Source: DASYML01 sp036399835
Lineage (GTDB): Bacteria; Acidobacteriota; Blastocatellia; Pyrinomonadales; Pyrinomonadaceae
Length of the DNA: 14,961 nt
NCBI GenBank assembly: GCA_036399835.1
Contig: DASWMI010000013.1
Span: 1-14,961 of the forward strand
Direction: 5' to 3'
The number at the start of each line of letters is the position of its first letter. The first letter of the stretch is position 1. Both the position numbers and the translations under genes were made by a program. The notes under the pieces are model-generated. The model made no database searches and had not been told where the DNA came from. It was given only the letters and a program-made list of their open reading frames with translations. Of the stretch, positions 6,738-13,666 are shown in pieces.

Positions 6738-7577
6738 TTATAAGAGCCTGCTCAAGCCTTCTTCAATATCAATCTGTGGTTGCCAGCCAAGCTCTCGTCG
6801 GACGCGCGAGAGGTCAGAGATATAGTTGAAGGGGACGGGGCGCGGCATCTGCGCCGTGTCAATGACAGGCTCTATCTCTATCATGCGCCCGATTCTTTCG
6901 ACCAGCTCGCGCAGGGTGGAGGCGTTGAGGCTGCCGCCGCCCAGATTATAAAGCCCGAAGGGAAGCGGCGAATCAATAAAGGCGCGGCAGGCGCGCGAGA
7001 AATCGTCAACATAAAGAATGTCGCGGATGGGCAAGCCACCGAAGGGGAGGCGGATCGGCTGACGTCGCTTGACCGATTCGACGTAGTGCGTAACGAAGCC
7101 CGGCTCGTTGCCCTCCGTGGGCCTCGCGTAGACGTTTGAGAGACGAAAGATGCAGGCGCGTATATCTCGCTCGCGCGCGTAGTAGTCAACATAACGCTCG
7201 CCGATGAGTTTGGACCATTCGAGCGCAGACTGCCCGCAGTAGTCCGTCTGGCATGTCTCAGGGACTTCCTTGTGGGCGTCGGCGAAAGAGCCGTAGACAT
7301 CTTTGGTCGAGGCGTAGATAAAGACGGAATGCGGGCGCATCTGCCTGAGCAGTTCGGCTGTCGCTTCCGCATTGGTCCTGAAACAGTCTTCGGAGGCTTC
7401 CGGTCCTTTAGAGAGATGGGCCGCCAGATGTATCACGACATCGTATTCGGCAAGGCGCTCAACGTCATCGGGATTGAGAATATTCCTGCCCGAACGGCGC
7501 GAAAAATCTTCCGCGTTAAAGAAGCTGCGAACGTGCGTGCCTAAGTAACCGCTGCCGCCTGTCACTAAAATTTTCAT
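6738..7577 (-). CDS. NAD-dependent epimerase/dehydratase-family protein (extended SDR) with altered active site
   Basis: A 279-residue extended short-chain dehydrogenase. The Rossmann start MKILVTGGSGYLGTH has the GxxGxxG glycines at 7-13. VVIHLAAHLSKGP (47-59) and YASTKDVYG (88-96) follow in the usual order, then RLSNVYARP and RDILYVDDFSRA near the C-terminal substrate domain, and a closing LGWQPQIDIEEGL typical of nucleotide-sugar epimerases. The usual YxxxK active site is altered: Lys123 is present in LEWSK, but position 119, where Tyr is expected, is Leu (codon CTC at 7223-7221); the nearest Tyr is 113. The protein is shorter than and unlike HldD, so it is not a clear ADP-heptose 6-epimerase. 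Its substrate is unknown; context suggests a nucleotide sugar for surface glycan. It lies 64 bp after the channel gene and 112 bp before waaF. Confidence 0.82.
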   Translation of the reverse strand: MKILVTGGSGYLGTHVRSFFNAEDFSRRSGRNILNPDDVERLAEYDVVIHLAAHLSKGPEASEDCFRTNAEATAELLRQMRPHSVFIYASTKDVYGSFADAHKEVPETCQTDYCGQSALEWSKLIGERYVDYYARERDIRACIFRLSNVYARPTEGNEPGFVTHYVESVKRRQPIRLPFGGLPIRDILYVDDFSRACRAFIDSPLPFGLYNLGGGSLNASTLRELVERIGRMIEIEPVIDTAQMPRPVPFNYISDLSRVRRELGWQPQIDIEEGLSRLL

Positions 7578-7586
7578 TCAACTGAT

Positions 7587-7607
7587 GAGTCCGGAGTCTG
7601 GAGTCAA
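7587..7607. repeat. Heptamer direct repeat C (GAGTCCG type, single arm)
   Basis: Three consecutive 7-bp units (gagtccg, gagtctg, gagtcaa) lie 10 bp upstream of the SDR start codon (7577, minus strand). The core gagtccggagtc also occurs twice in the left arm of hairpin repeat E at 14741-14766. No matching opposite arm is present here, so this looks like a half or decayed copy of the same class of element. Confidence 0.7.
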
Positions 7608-7620
7608 AAGCATCAGGCAT

Positions 7621-7656
7621 GAAGTCAAAGGCTCAATCAGCTTAGCCTTTGAGTTC
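7621..7656. repeat. Inverted repeat at the 3' end of the potassium-channel gene
   Basis: 7625-7633 (tcaaaggct) is a perfect 9-bp inverted match to 7644-7652; allowing one G/G mismatch the stem extends to 13 bp (7621-7633 with 7644-7656) with a 10-nt loop. One arm contains the last codons and the stop (TAA, 7644-7642) of the channel gene. On the minus-strand transcript the stem is followed by CTTCATGCC and not by a U-run, so it may stabilise or attenuate the message but is not a convincing intrinsic terminator. Confidence 0.5.
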
Positions 7657-8691
7657 GGATTTGGTTAGCCCTCTGGCAATCTTGTTCATCTCGGAGAGTG
7701 CTTCGGGGCGACCGATGGTAATCAGCGTGTCTCCGGCTTTAAGCTGCGTCTCGCCGGACGGGTGATAAATCATCTGGCCGTCCGACCTGCGGATGGCGAT
7801 GACCACCACGTCCAACTCCGAGCGAATGTTCGTCGCGCGCAATTTCTGCCCGGCGTAAGATGAAGAAGCCTCGACTTCCATCTGTTCAAAGCCCACGTCC
7901 AGATTCTCCGCGACAATCGAATCCATAAAATCAGCGACGGCGGGCCGCATCAGCGCCTGTGCCATGCGATGGCTGCCGATAATCGTCGGAGCGATGACGC
8001 GGTTGGCACCGGCCTTGATCATCTTCGGCTGGGCCTCCTCTTCGACGGCGCGCGCGACGATGTGCAGGTCCGCGTTGAGCGAGCGCGCGGTGAGCACGAC
8101 ATAGACGTTATCCGCGTCGTCCGGCAGGCAGGCCGCCAGCCCCTTCGCTCTTTCAACTCCTGCGGCGTGCAGCGTCTCTTCGAGCGTGGCGTCGCGCACC
8201 AGGACCAGAATGCCGCTCTCTATCAAGTGGGCGACCTTCTCTCTGTCCCTCTCGATGACGACGAAGGGCAGGCGGGTGCGCCGTATCTCGCGTATGATGC
8301 GTGAGCCGACGCGGCCCGCGCCGCAGATGATAAAGTGCTGTTGGAGTTTGGTCATTTCACGTTGACGACGACGCTCGCCGAAGGTCGCCACCAGCTCCGA
8401 CTGAACGATGGTCTGGACGGTGCTCGTCAGCGCGTACAGGACAGCGGCGACGCCGACCAGCATAAAGAGGGCTGCAAAGGCGCGCCCCGTCTGTGTCACC
8501 GGAGTCAGGTCGCCGTAGCCGACGGTCGTTACGGTCTGCACCGTCAGGTACAGGCTGTCTGCCAGCGGCCAGCCTTCAATCAGGTGAAACCCGAGCGTGC
8601 CGAGCACGATGGCGGCCAGGACGGCGAGCATCGCGTAGCCTATGCGAAAGCGCGATGCGCTCGGCGTCAGACGCGCGACTGTTCGTGGCAT
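7642..8691 (-). CDS. Two-TM potassium channel with RCK (TrkA-N and TrkA-C) domains
   Basis: A 349-residue ion channel subunit. TM1 lies at about 18-38, the pore helix and selectivity filter TVTTVGYGD at about 53-61, and TM2 at about 71-95, followed by a basic linker. The cytoplasmic RCK_N domain begins with HFIICGAGRVGSRIIREI (119-136), whose glycines form the nucleotide-binding loop. A TrkA-C domain closes the protein (SYAGQKLRATNIRSEL through LKAGDTLITIGRPEAL). This is the MthK/Kch-like architecture: tetrameric, gated by ligands such as nucleotide or Ca2+, for K+ flux across the inner membrane. ATG 8691 is chosen because AGGAG stands 4 bp upstream; an upstream in-frame TTG (8796) would add 35 residues of unlikely sequence. 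It is the first gene of the minus-strand block and is divergent from the PBP gene. Confidence 0.92.
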   Translation of the reverse strand: MPRTVARLTPSASRFRIGYAMLAVLAAIVLGTLGFHLIEGWPLADSLYLTVQTVTTVGYGDLTPVTQTGRAFAALFMLVGVAAVLYALTSTVQTIVQSELVATFGERRRQREMTKLQQHFIICGAGRVGSRIIREIRRTRLPFVVIERDREKVAHLIESGILVLVRDATLEETLHAAGVERAKGLAACLPDDADNVYVVLTARSLNADLHIVARAVEEEAQPKMIKAGANRVIAPTIIGSHRMAQALMRPAVADFMDSIVAENLDVGFEQMEVEASSSYAGQKLRATNIRSELDVVVIAIRRSDGQMIYHPSGETQLKAGDTLITIGRPEALSEMNKIARGLTKSELKG

Positions 8692-8695
8692 AAAA

Positions 8696-8700
8696 CTCCT
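8696..8700 (-). promoter_or_regulatory. Ribosome-binding site that fixes the channel gene start
   Basis: On the minus strand AGGAG is followed by TTTT and then the ATG at 8691-8689. This is the clearest Shine-Dalgarno in the divergent spacer and favours this start over the longer reading frame. Confidence 0.75.
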
Positions 8701-8742
8701 GTTGAGCCTCTCGCATCCAAATGCCGGACAGAAACCCCGGTC

Positions 8743-8772
8743 ACGGTAGCGAAAAGGGAAGCGACGTGTCAA
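8743..8772 (-). promoter_or_regulatory. Candidate sigma70-type promoter for the minus-strand block
   Basis: Minus-strand TTGACA (8772-8767) is followed after 18 bp by TACCGT (8748-8743), about 50 bp upstream of the channel gene ATG. The -35 is a perfect consensus; the -10 is poor (TAnnnT). It is the only good -35 I see in the spacer on this strand. Whether it drives the whole heptose block is not known. Confidence 0.4.
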
Positions 8773-8779
8773 TTCAAGG

Positions 8780-8808
8780 TAGACACCATCAATCAAAGAG
8801 GTTAGAGT
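8780..8808 (+). promoter_or_regulatory. Candidate promoter for the PBP gene
   Basis: TAGACA (8780-8785) and TAGAGT (8803-8808) are separated by 17 bp, each close to the sigma70 consensus. Transcription would begin near 8815, just before hairpin repeat D, placing the whole repeat in the 5' untranslated region. It overlaps the candidate divergent promoter on the other strand by only a few bases of spacing. Confidence 0.35.
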
Positions 8809-8818
8809 CTCGTAACAA

Positions 8819-8890
8819 GTAACGGGTGACGGGTGACAGGAAAGAACTGTTTGCTCCTTGTCACCCGTCGCCCGTCACACGTCACCCGTT
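8819..8890. repeat. Heptamer-based hairpin repeat D (GTGACGG type)
   Basis: The left arm has three 7-bp units (gtaacgg, gtgacgg, gtgacag; 8819-8839). The right arm, read on the minus strand, has four (gggtgac, gtgtgac, gggcgac, gggtgac) ending at 8890. 8822-8837 pairs with 8860-8875 with one mismatch, and the outer 8880-8890 can alternatively pair with the left arm's start. The loop is 8841-8855. The right arm ends exactly one base before the ATG of the PBP gene, where no Shine-Dalgarno exists. Confidence 0.85.
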
Positions 8891-11659
8891 ATGGCCGTTC
8901 GTCATCCGCCAGAAAATCGCGTGCCTCCGGTTGCCAAGGGCAAGGGCGGCAGCCGGACGCGCAAGAGGCCGCCGCGCATAGTCAGGTACGAAGAGCCTCC
9001 CGAGGGCTTCTTTCGTCGCTGGGCTGGCCGCATCTTGAGACCCCCGGTCATTATCGCGCTGGCTCTCTTAACGGTGTTCTGCGCCAGCATTCTAATCTAT
9101 TATTGGTGGTCCTACTCCGCACGCATAGACAAGCTTTTAAGCGGCGAAGTCTTTACGCGCTCGGCTGGCATCTACGCCGCGCCGAAGGAGATTCGCGCCG
9201 GAGAGACGCTGGCGACCGATGATCTCGTCGCTTATCTCAAGCGCGCGGGCTATGTCGAGAAGGCGCAGCAGGCCGACAGCTCGCGTGGACGCTACAACCT
9301 CAACGGCCAGACTCTTGAGATTGAGCCGAGCACGGATTCCTTGATTGACGGCGAGAGGAAATTTCCGCGTCTGCGCGTACAGTTTGCGCGCGGCGGAAAG
9401 ACAATCGCGGCCATCAGCGACCTGCAAAGCAACGCGCGGCTCGACAAAGCACAGCTTGAGCCTGAGCAGATTACATCCCTCACCGGAACAGAGCGCACCA
9501 AGCGTAGAGTCATCGGTTTTAAAGACCTGCCGCAGCATCTCGTCAAGGCCATCACTGTGACGGAAGACCGCAGCTTCTTTGAGCACTACGGCGTCAACTT
9601 TCGCGGCATCCTGCGTGCTCTCATACGCCGCTACGACGCCGACCCCAATTCGCCTATCGCGCGGCAGGGCGGCTCAAGCATCACGCAGCAGCTCGTCAAG
9701 AACCTCTTTCTCTCACCCGAAATGAGTCTCAAACGCAAGTTGGCCGAAGCCTACATGTCCATCATCCTTGAGACGCGTTTGAGCAAGCAGGACATCTTCG
9801 CGCTCTACTGCAACGAGATTTATCTGGGCCAGCAGGCGGGCTTCTCTATCAACGGCGTAGGCGAAGCCGCACAAGCCTACTTTAACAAGGATGTCACGCA
9901 GCTCAGCCTGCCCGAATCCGCCTTCCTCGCCGGAATCATACGCAGCCCGAACCGCTACAACCCTTATAAGAATACGGAGACGGCGACGGCCCGCCGCAAC
10001 CAGGTCCTGCAATCCATGCTGGAAGCGGGCGCGATTACGCAGGCAGAGTTTGAGCAGGCCGAGGACGTGCCGCTCAAGCTGGCTGCGACCAAAGGGCGGA
10101 TAGACGTTTCCGACGCGCCCTACTTTTCAGACTATGTGCAGAACCAGCTCGGCGACCTGATTGCGGACCAGGGCGCGATGCAGCACCTGCGCATCTACAC
10201 GACGATTGACATGGACCTGCAACGCGCGGCCTACGCGGCTGTCACCAAGCAACTCGCCGCGCTCGATAAGGTGGAAGCCCGTCGCGCTCCGCCCGGCAGC
10301 TTGCAGGCGGCCCTCGTTGCCATGAATGCGCGCACGGGCGAGATCGTGGCGATGGTCGGCGGGCGCGATTACTCTTCGAGCCAGCTCAATCGCTCGACCG
10401 ATGCGATGCGCCAGCCAGGCTCTGTCTTTAAGCCTTTCGTCTACGCGACGGCGCTCAACACGGCCTACGACCCGGTCCCGCGCGTCATCACGCCCGCCAC
10501 CATCTACGAAGACAAGCCGAAGACTTTTCTCTACGACAACCAGGAATATTCGCCCGGCAACTTTGGCGACAAGTATTCGGATGGACCAGTCACGCTGCGC
10601 GATGCTCTGGTCCACAGCCTGAATGTCGTGACGGTCGAAGTGGCGATGGATGTCACGATAGGCCGCGTCATGAACATGGCCGCGAAGGCAGGTCTCCCGA
10701 AAGTCCAGCGCCCGTATCCGGCGATGGCGCTCGGCGCGAGCGAGGCCACGCCGCTCCAGGTCGCTTCAGCCTACACGGCCTTTGCCACGCTCGGAACGCG
10801 CACCAGCCCCGTCGCCATCGAACGCATCACCACGGGCAACGGGACAACGGTCGTTGACCCGAATCCGCAAAGAAGCGAAACCTTTCGCCCGCAGGTCGCT
10901 TACGTGATGACGGACTTTATGAAGGATGTCGTCAATCGCGGCACAGCGGCTCGCCTTCGCGCACGCGGCTTTAAGGGCAATGTCGCGGGCAAGACGGGCA
11001 CTTCGCGCGACGGCTGGTTTGCCGGCTACACGCCGGAGCTGGTCTGCGTCGTCTGGGTCGGCTTCGATGACAACAAGGATATAGGTCTGACGGGCGCAGA
11101 TTCGGCGCTCCCCATCTGGTCCGATTTCATGACGGCGGCGCTCTCGGACCATCCGGAATGGGCCGGAGACTGGCAGATGCCCGAAGGCATCGAACGCGCG
11201 GAGATAAACATTCGCACAGGCAGGCTGGCCGCGCCCGACGACACGGAAAAACGCTCGGAGCTTTTTATCAACGGCACTGCCCCGACCGCCGCCTCGGATG
11301 AAGAGCCTACGGACGAGCCGTCTCCGCCTGACCCTAAGCTGGACCAGACCACGGAGCCTTACACATACGAGCCTGCGCCGCTCCCGGATGCGCAGACCGA
11401 GCCGACACCGCGCACGCGACCGGGGCCAAAGCTCGAAGGCAGAGGCGTGCCGCAGAACGACGGCACGACGCGGCTCGAAGGCACCATCACGCTCGACATT
11501 GACCCGACCACGGGTCTCATCGCCGCGCCCACCTGCCCTGTCATACGGACCAGAACCTTCGTCATCGGCTCAGAGCCTCGTCAGTATTGCGGCCCGCAAT
11601 ATCACAACGGCAAGTCCGTGCCCACTCCCGCCACGCGCCCGCGTTATGCTTCACCATGA
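8891..11659 (+). CDS. mrcB: Bifunctional class A penicillin-binding protein, PBP1B-type (transglycosylase/transpeptidase)
   Basis: A 922-residue murein synthase that polymerises lipid II and cross-links glycan strands in the periplasm. It has a basic cytoplasmic tail with a single TM at about 53-76. The next segment (about 80-200, with FTRSAGIYAAP, AYLKRAGYV and LEPEQITSL) resembles the UB2H region of PBP1B. The GT51 domain has TEDRSFFEHYG with catalytic Glu225, then GGSSITQQLVKNLFL and KRKLAEAYMSIILE. The transpeptidase motifs are SVFK (Ser511/Lys514), SLN (576-578) and KTG (701-703). The Pro/Thr-rich C-terminal extension holds a final beta segment around IDPTTGLIAAPTCP, as in many relatives. 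I use ATG 8891; the frame is open upstream to a TTG at 8858, but those codons are repeat D sequence. It converges on the scaffold gene with 11 bp between the stops. Confidence 0.92.
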   Translation: MAVRHPPENRVPPVAKGKGGSRTRKRPPRIVRYEEPPEGFFRRWAGRILRPPVIIALALLTVFCASILIYYWWSYSARIDKLLSGEVFTRSAGIYAAPKEIRAGETLATDDLVAYLKRAGYVEKAQQADSSRGRYNLNGQTLEIEPSTDSLIDGERKFPRLRVQFARGGKTIAAISDLQSNARLDKAQLEPEQITSLTGTERTKRRVIGFKDLPQHLVKAITVTEDRSFFEHYGVNFRGILRALIRRYDADPNSPIARQGGSSITQQLVKNLFLSPEMSLKRKLAEAYMSIILETRLSKQDIFALYCNEIYLGQQAGFSINGVGEAAQAYFNKDVTQLSLPESAFLAGIIRSPNRYNPYKNTETATARRNQVLQSMLEAGAITQAEFEQAEDVPLKLAATKGRIDVSDAPYFSDYVQNQLGDLIADQGAMQHLRIYTTIDMDLQRAAYAAVTKQLAALDKVEARRAPPGSLQAALVAMNARTGEIVAMVGGRDYSSSQLNRSTDAMRQPGSVFKPFVYATALNTAYDPVPRVITPATIYEDKPKTFLYDNQEYSPGNFGDKYSDGPVTLRDALVHSLNVVTVEVAMDVTIGRVMNMAAKAGLPKVQRPYPAMALGASEATPLQVASAYTAFATLGTRTSPVAIERITTGNGTTVVDPNPQRSETFRPQVAYVMTDFMKDVVNRGTAARLRARGFKGNVAGKTGTSRDGWFAGYTPELVCVVWVGFDDNKDIGLTGADSALPIWSDFMTAALSDHPEWAGDWQMPEGIERAEINIRTGRLAAPDDTEKRSELFINGTAPTAASDEEPTDEPSPPDPKLDQTTEPYTYEPAPLPDAQTEPTPRTRPGPKLEGRGVPQNDGTTRLEGTITLDIDPTTGLIAAPTCPVIRTRTFVIGSEPRQYCGPQYHNGKSVPTPATRPRYASP

Positions 11660-11670
11660 GATGAGCATTT

Positions 11671-12039
11671 CTAGCTCGTTGTCTCTAAATTTTCGAGAGC
11701 CTTGTGGAGCGTTTCGAGAGCGAGCGCGGCAGCATGCTGCTTGCGCGGGGGCAGTCCGTCGAGCGCCCGGACCAATTCGCGGCGCGTCAGTTGCGCGGCC
11801 TCTTCCGCCAGCATCCCCTCGATCATTTCGGCGAGCACAGAGCCGCAAGCTATCGTCGCCGGGCAGCCGTAGGCCAGAAAGCGCGCGGCCTCTATGCGTC
11901 CTTCGCGCAGGCGCAAAGTAAGGCGCAGGCGATCACCGCAGATGGGATTCGTCTCTTCGGCGCAGGCGTTGGCATCCACCAGTTCTCCGGCATGACGCGG
12001 GTTGGCGAGATGGCTTTTGAAAGTTTCGGAGTAAGGCAA
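11671..12039 (-). CDS. IscU/NifU-N-like iron-sulfur cluster assembly scaffold
   Basis: A 122-residue protein of the NifU N-terminal family, on which [2Fe-2S] clusters are built with sulfur from IscS before transfer to apoproteins. NPICGD (31-36) supplies Cys34 next to the conserved Asp, and GCPATIACGS (58-67) supplies Cys59. The third canonical ligand, the Cys of the HC pair, is Ala103 after His102 in LPPRKQHAAALA. An additional Cys65, absent in classical IscU, is present six residues after Cys59. The start is TTG 12039 with no strong Shine-Dalgarno; an N-terminus of YSETFKSHLANPRHAGEL is the usual family beginning, so it is probably correct. It lies 14 bp downstream of iscS, as an operon. 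The altered ligand set could mean a scaffold with a different cluster-binding mode. Confidence 0.87.
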   Translation of the reverse strand: MPYSETFKSHLANPRHAGELVDANACAEETNPICGDRLRLTLRLREGRIEAARFLAYGCPATIACGSVLAEMIEGMLAEEAAQLTRRELVRALDGLPPRKQHAAALALETLHKALENLETTS

Positions 12040-12053
12040 GGTTTGTTTCGGTC

Positions 12054-13286
12054 TCAGATGGCGCTGACCGGCTCTGCCTGAGAGGCTCGCTCGCTGAGTG
12101 CCTTTTGATAAAGCGGTGACAGGCGGCGCAGGTTGGCGACGGCGCGCGGCAGCACTTCAAGCACGTAGTCTATGTCAGCTTCCGTGTTGTCCTTGCCGAA
12201 GCTAAAGCGTATAGAGCCGCGTGCCAGCTCGTCGTTGCGACCTATGGCGCGGATGACGGGCGAAGGCTCAAGCGAGCCTGAAGAGCAAGCAGAGCCTGTC
12301 GAGACGGCGACGCCCTGCATGTCAAGATTAATCAGCAAGCCCTCGCCTTCGATAAAGCGAAAGGAGATGTTGGAGAGATGCGGCAGCCGCTCTTTCCTGT
12401 GGCCGTTAAAGACCGTCTCTTCGACAAGCTCCGGCACGCCCGCTTCAAACCTGTCTCGTAAGTGACGCACATGTTCTGCGCGCTGGTCCATCTCCTGAAG
12501 CGCGAGCCTCGCCGCTTCGCCAAAGGCGACGATGCCCGGAACATTCTCCGTGCCCGCGCGTCTTTCGCGTTCCTGATGCCCGCCGACCGTTTGAGAGATC
12601 AGCCGCACGCCGCGCCGTACAAAGAGCGCGCCCGTGCCCTTCGGCGCGTAAAGCTTGTGCGCCGAAAGCGAGAGCAGGTCACAGCCTAGCTGCTCGACCT
12701 CAAACGGCATCCGCCCGGCGGCCTGCACAGCGTCAGTATGCAGCCACAGATGACGACGGCCACGCGCACGCACCTCGCGCACCAACTCGCCTATCTCAGC
12801 GATGGGCTGAATCGTCCCGATCTCGTTATTGGCGAGCATGAGCGTAATCAGCACGGTGTCCGGCCTGAGGGCCGCGCGCAGGTCTTCGAGTCGGACGAGT
12901 CCGTCTTCGTAGACGGGCAGACGCGTAATCTCCCAATCGCGCTTTTCGAGCGTCTCGCAGATGCCGCGCACGCTCGAATGCTCGATTGAAGAAGTGATGA
13001 TGTGGCGGCCAAAGGATTGAGCAGCCTCGCAGAGTCCCCTGATAGCCAGGTTGTTGGCCTCCGTGCCGCCGGAGAGAAAGACTATCTCGTTGGGGCGAGC
13101 GCCAATGAGGGTCGCCACCAAGCGCCGCGCGCGGTCTACAGCCGCACGCGCCTGCTGTCCGAAGAAATGCACGCTCGAAGCGTTGCCAAACTTTTCAGAC
13201 AGGAAAGGCAGCATGGCCTCCACGACGCGCGTGTCAACCGGCGTCGTCGCGCTGTGGTCCAGATAAACTCTACGCTGTGTGCTCAT
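12054..13286 (-). CDS. iscS: Cysteine desulfurase (IscS/NifS family, class V aminotransferase fold)
   Basis: A 410-residue PLP enzyme that converts L-cysteine to L-alanine and passes a persulfide to the scaffold encoded just downstream. The N-terminus VYLDHSATTPVD is diagnostic. SGGTEANNLAIRG and HSSVRG follow (PLP phosphate and His contacts), then HTDAVQAAG. SLSAHKLYAPKGTGAL holds the PLP Lys211, and STGSACSSGSLEPSPV near 330-345 carries the catalytic loop Cys334. The SSGS loop is of the long IscS-like (group I) type. ATG 13286 is chosen as it places MSTQRRVYLDHSATTP at the family start; the frame stays open to 13400 with unlikely sequence. It is 14 bp upstream of the scaffold gene, and divergent from the glycine-zipper gene across a 380-bp spacer. 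No IscR-type regulator is visible. Confidence 0.94.
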   Translation of the reverse strand: MSTQRRVYLDHSATTPVDTRVVEAMLPFLSEKFGNASSVHFFGQQARAAVDRARRLVATLIGARPNEIVFLSGGTEANNLAIRGLCEAAQSFGRHIITSSIEHSSVRGICETLEKRDWEITRLPVYEDGLVRLEDLRAALRPDTVLITLMLANNEIGTIQPIAEIGELVREVRARGRRHLWLHTDAVQAAGRMPFEVEQLGCDLLSLSAHKLYAPKGTGALFVRRGVRLISQTVGGHQERERRAGTENVPGIVAFGEAARLALQEMDQRAEHVRHLRDRFEAGVPELVEETVFNGHRKERLPHLSNISFRFIEGEGLLINLDMQGVAVSTGSACSSGSLEPSPVIRAIGRNDELARGSIRFSFGKDNTEADIDYVLEVLPRAVANLRRLSPLYQKALSERASQAEPVSAI

Positions 13287-13666
13287 CGCAAATCTCAAAT
13301 CGCCTTCGCCAACCCGCCGTGCAGGCGCTGCATCTGAAGCCTTGAAGAGCAGCTCTCCCATCAAGCCCTCGCTGTGCTCTCTCGCTGGCCGCCCTCGCAA
13401 GCGTCCTGCAAACGTTGCCCTTGAAGTCTATGGCGCACGCCGTGGGGCGTCAAGGGGCACAAAAATCCCGGTTGGTGGTCCAATTTGAATTTAAAGAGGC
13501 GGCAAAAGACTGTGCACAGGTTCAAAACTGACCCGAGACTAAAAATTTGTTGCGCCGCGTCTCTCAATGGTAGCATCAAACGGTCCTGGTATTCTTCCTG
13601 AAGCTGTAGAGGCGCTGAATACCGTCTGGCCGCGCCGCTCATGCTTTTAAATGAAAGGAACGCATC
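13287..13666. other. 380-bp divergent spacer between iscS and the glycine-zipper gene
   Basis: I see no convincing gene here. The iscS-side half (13287-13480) is GC-rich and stays open in several frames by chance. The central part (13480-13560) is AT-richer and is the probable promoter zone. It contains the 10-bp palindrome ctgtgcacag (13510-13519). A weak minus-strand -35/-10 pair (TGCACA, 17 bp, TAAATT) would overlap that palindrome and point toward iscS. On the plus strand ttgttg (13547) with tagcat (13571-13576, preceded by an extended TGG) is a weak candidate for the glycine-zipper gene. All are low-confidence. Confidence 0.4.

Noticed and set aside
8692..8796. N-terminal extension of the potassium channel to TTG 8796
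   Set aside because: AGGAG directly precedes ATG 8691, and the extension would contain the candidate promoter and has no channel-like sequence.
8858..8890. N-terminal extension of the PBP from TTG 8858
   Set aside because: These 11 codons are exactly the right arm of hairpin repeat D; ATG 8891 gives an ordinary basic cytoplasmic tail.
10127..10615. 162-codon minus-strand open frame
   Set aside because: It lies wholly antisense within the transpeptidase domain, with no recognisable protein features.
11658..11690. Possible bidirectional terminator between the convergent PBP and scaffold genes
   Set aside because: The stem is interrupted (4+4 bp with a 1x4 internal loop) and lies partly in coding sequence; only a short AT-rich tail follows.
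11298..11921. 207-codon plus-strand open frame across the PBP end and scaffold gene
   Set aside because: It overlaps the PBP C-terminus in another frame and is antisense to the NifU-like gene; the Arg/Ser-rich composition is typical of a shadow frame.
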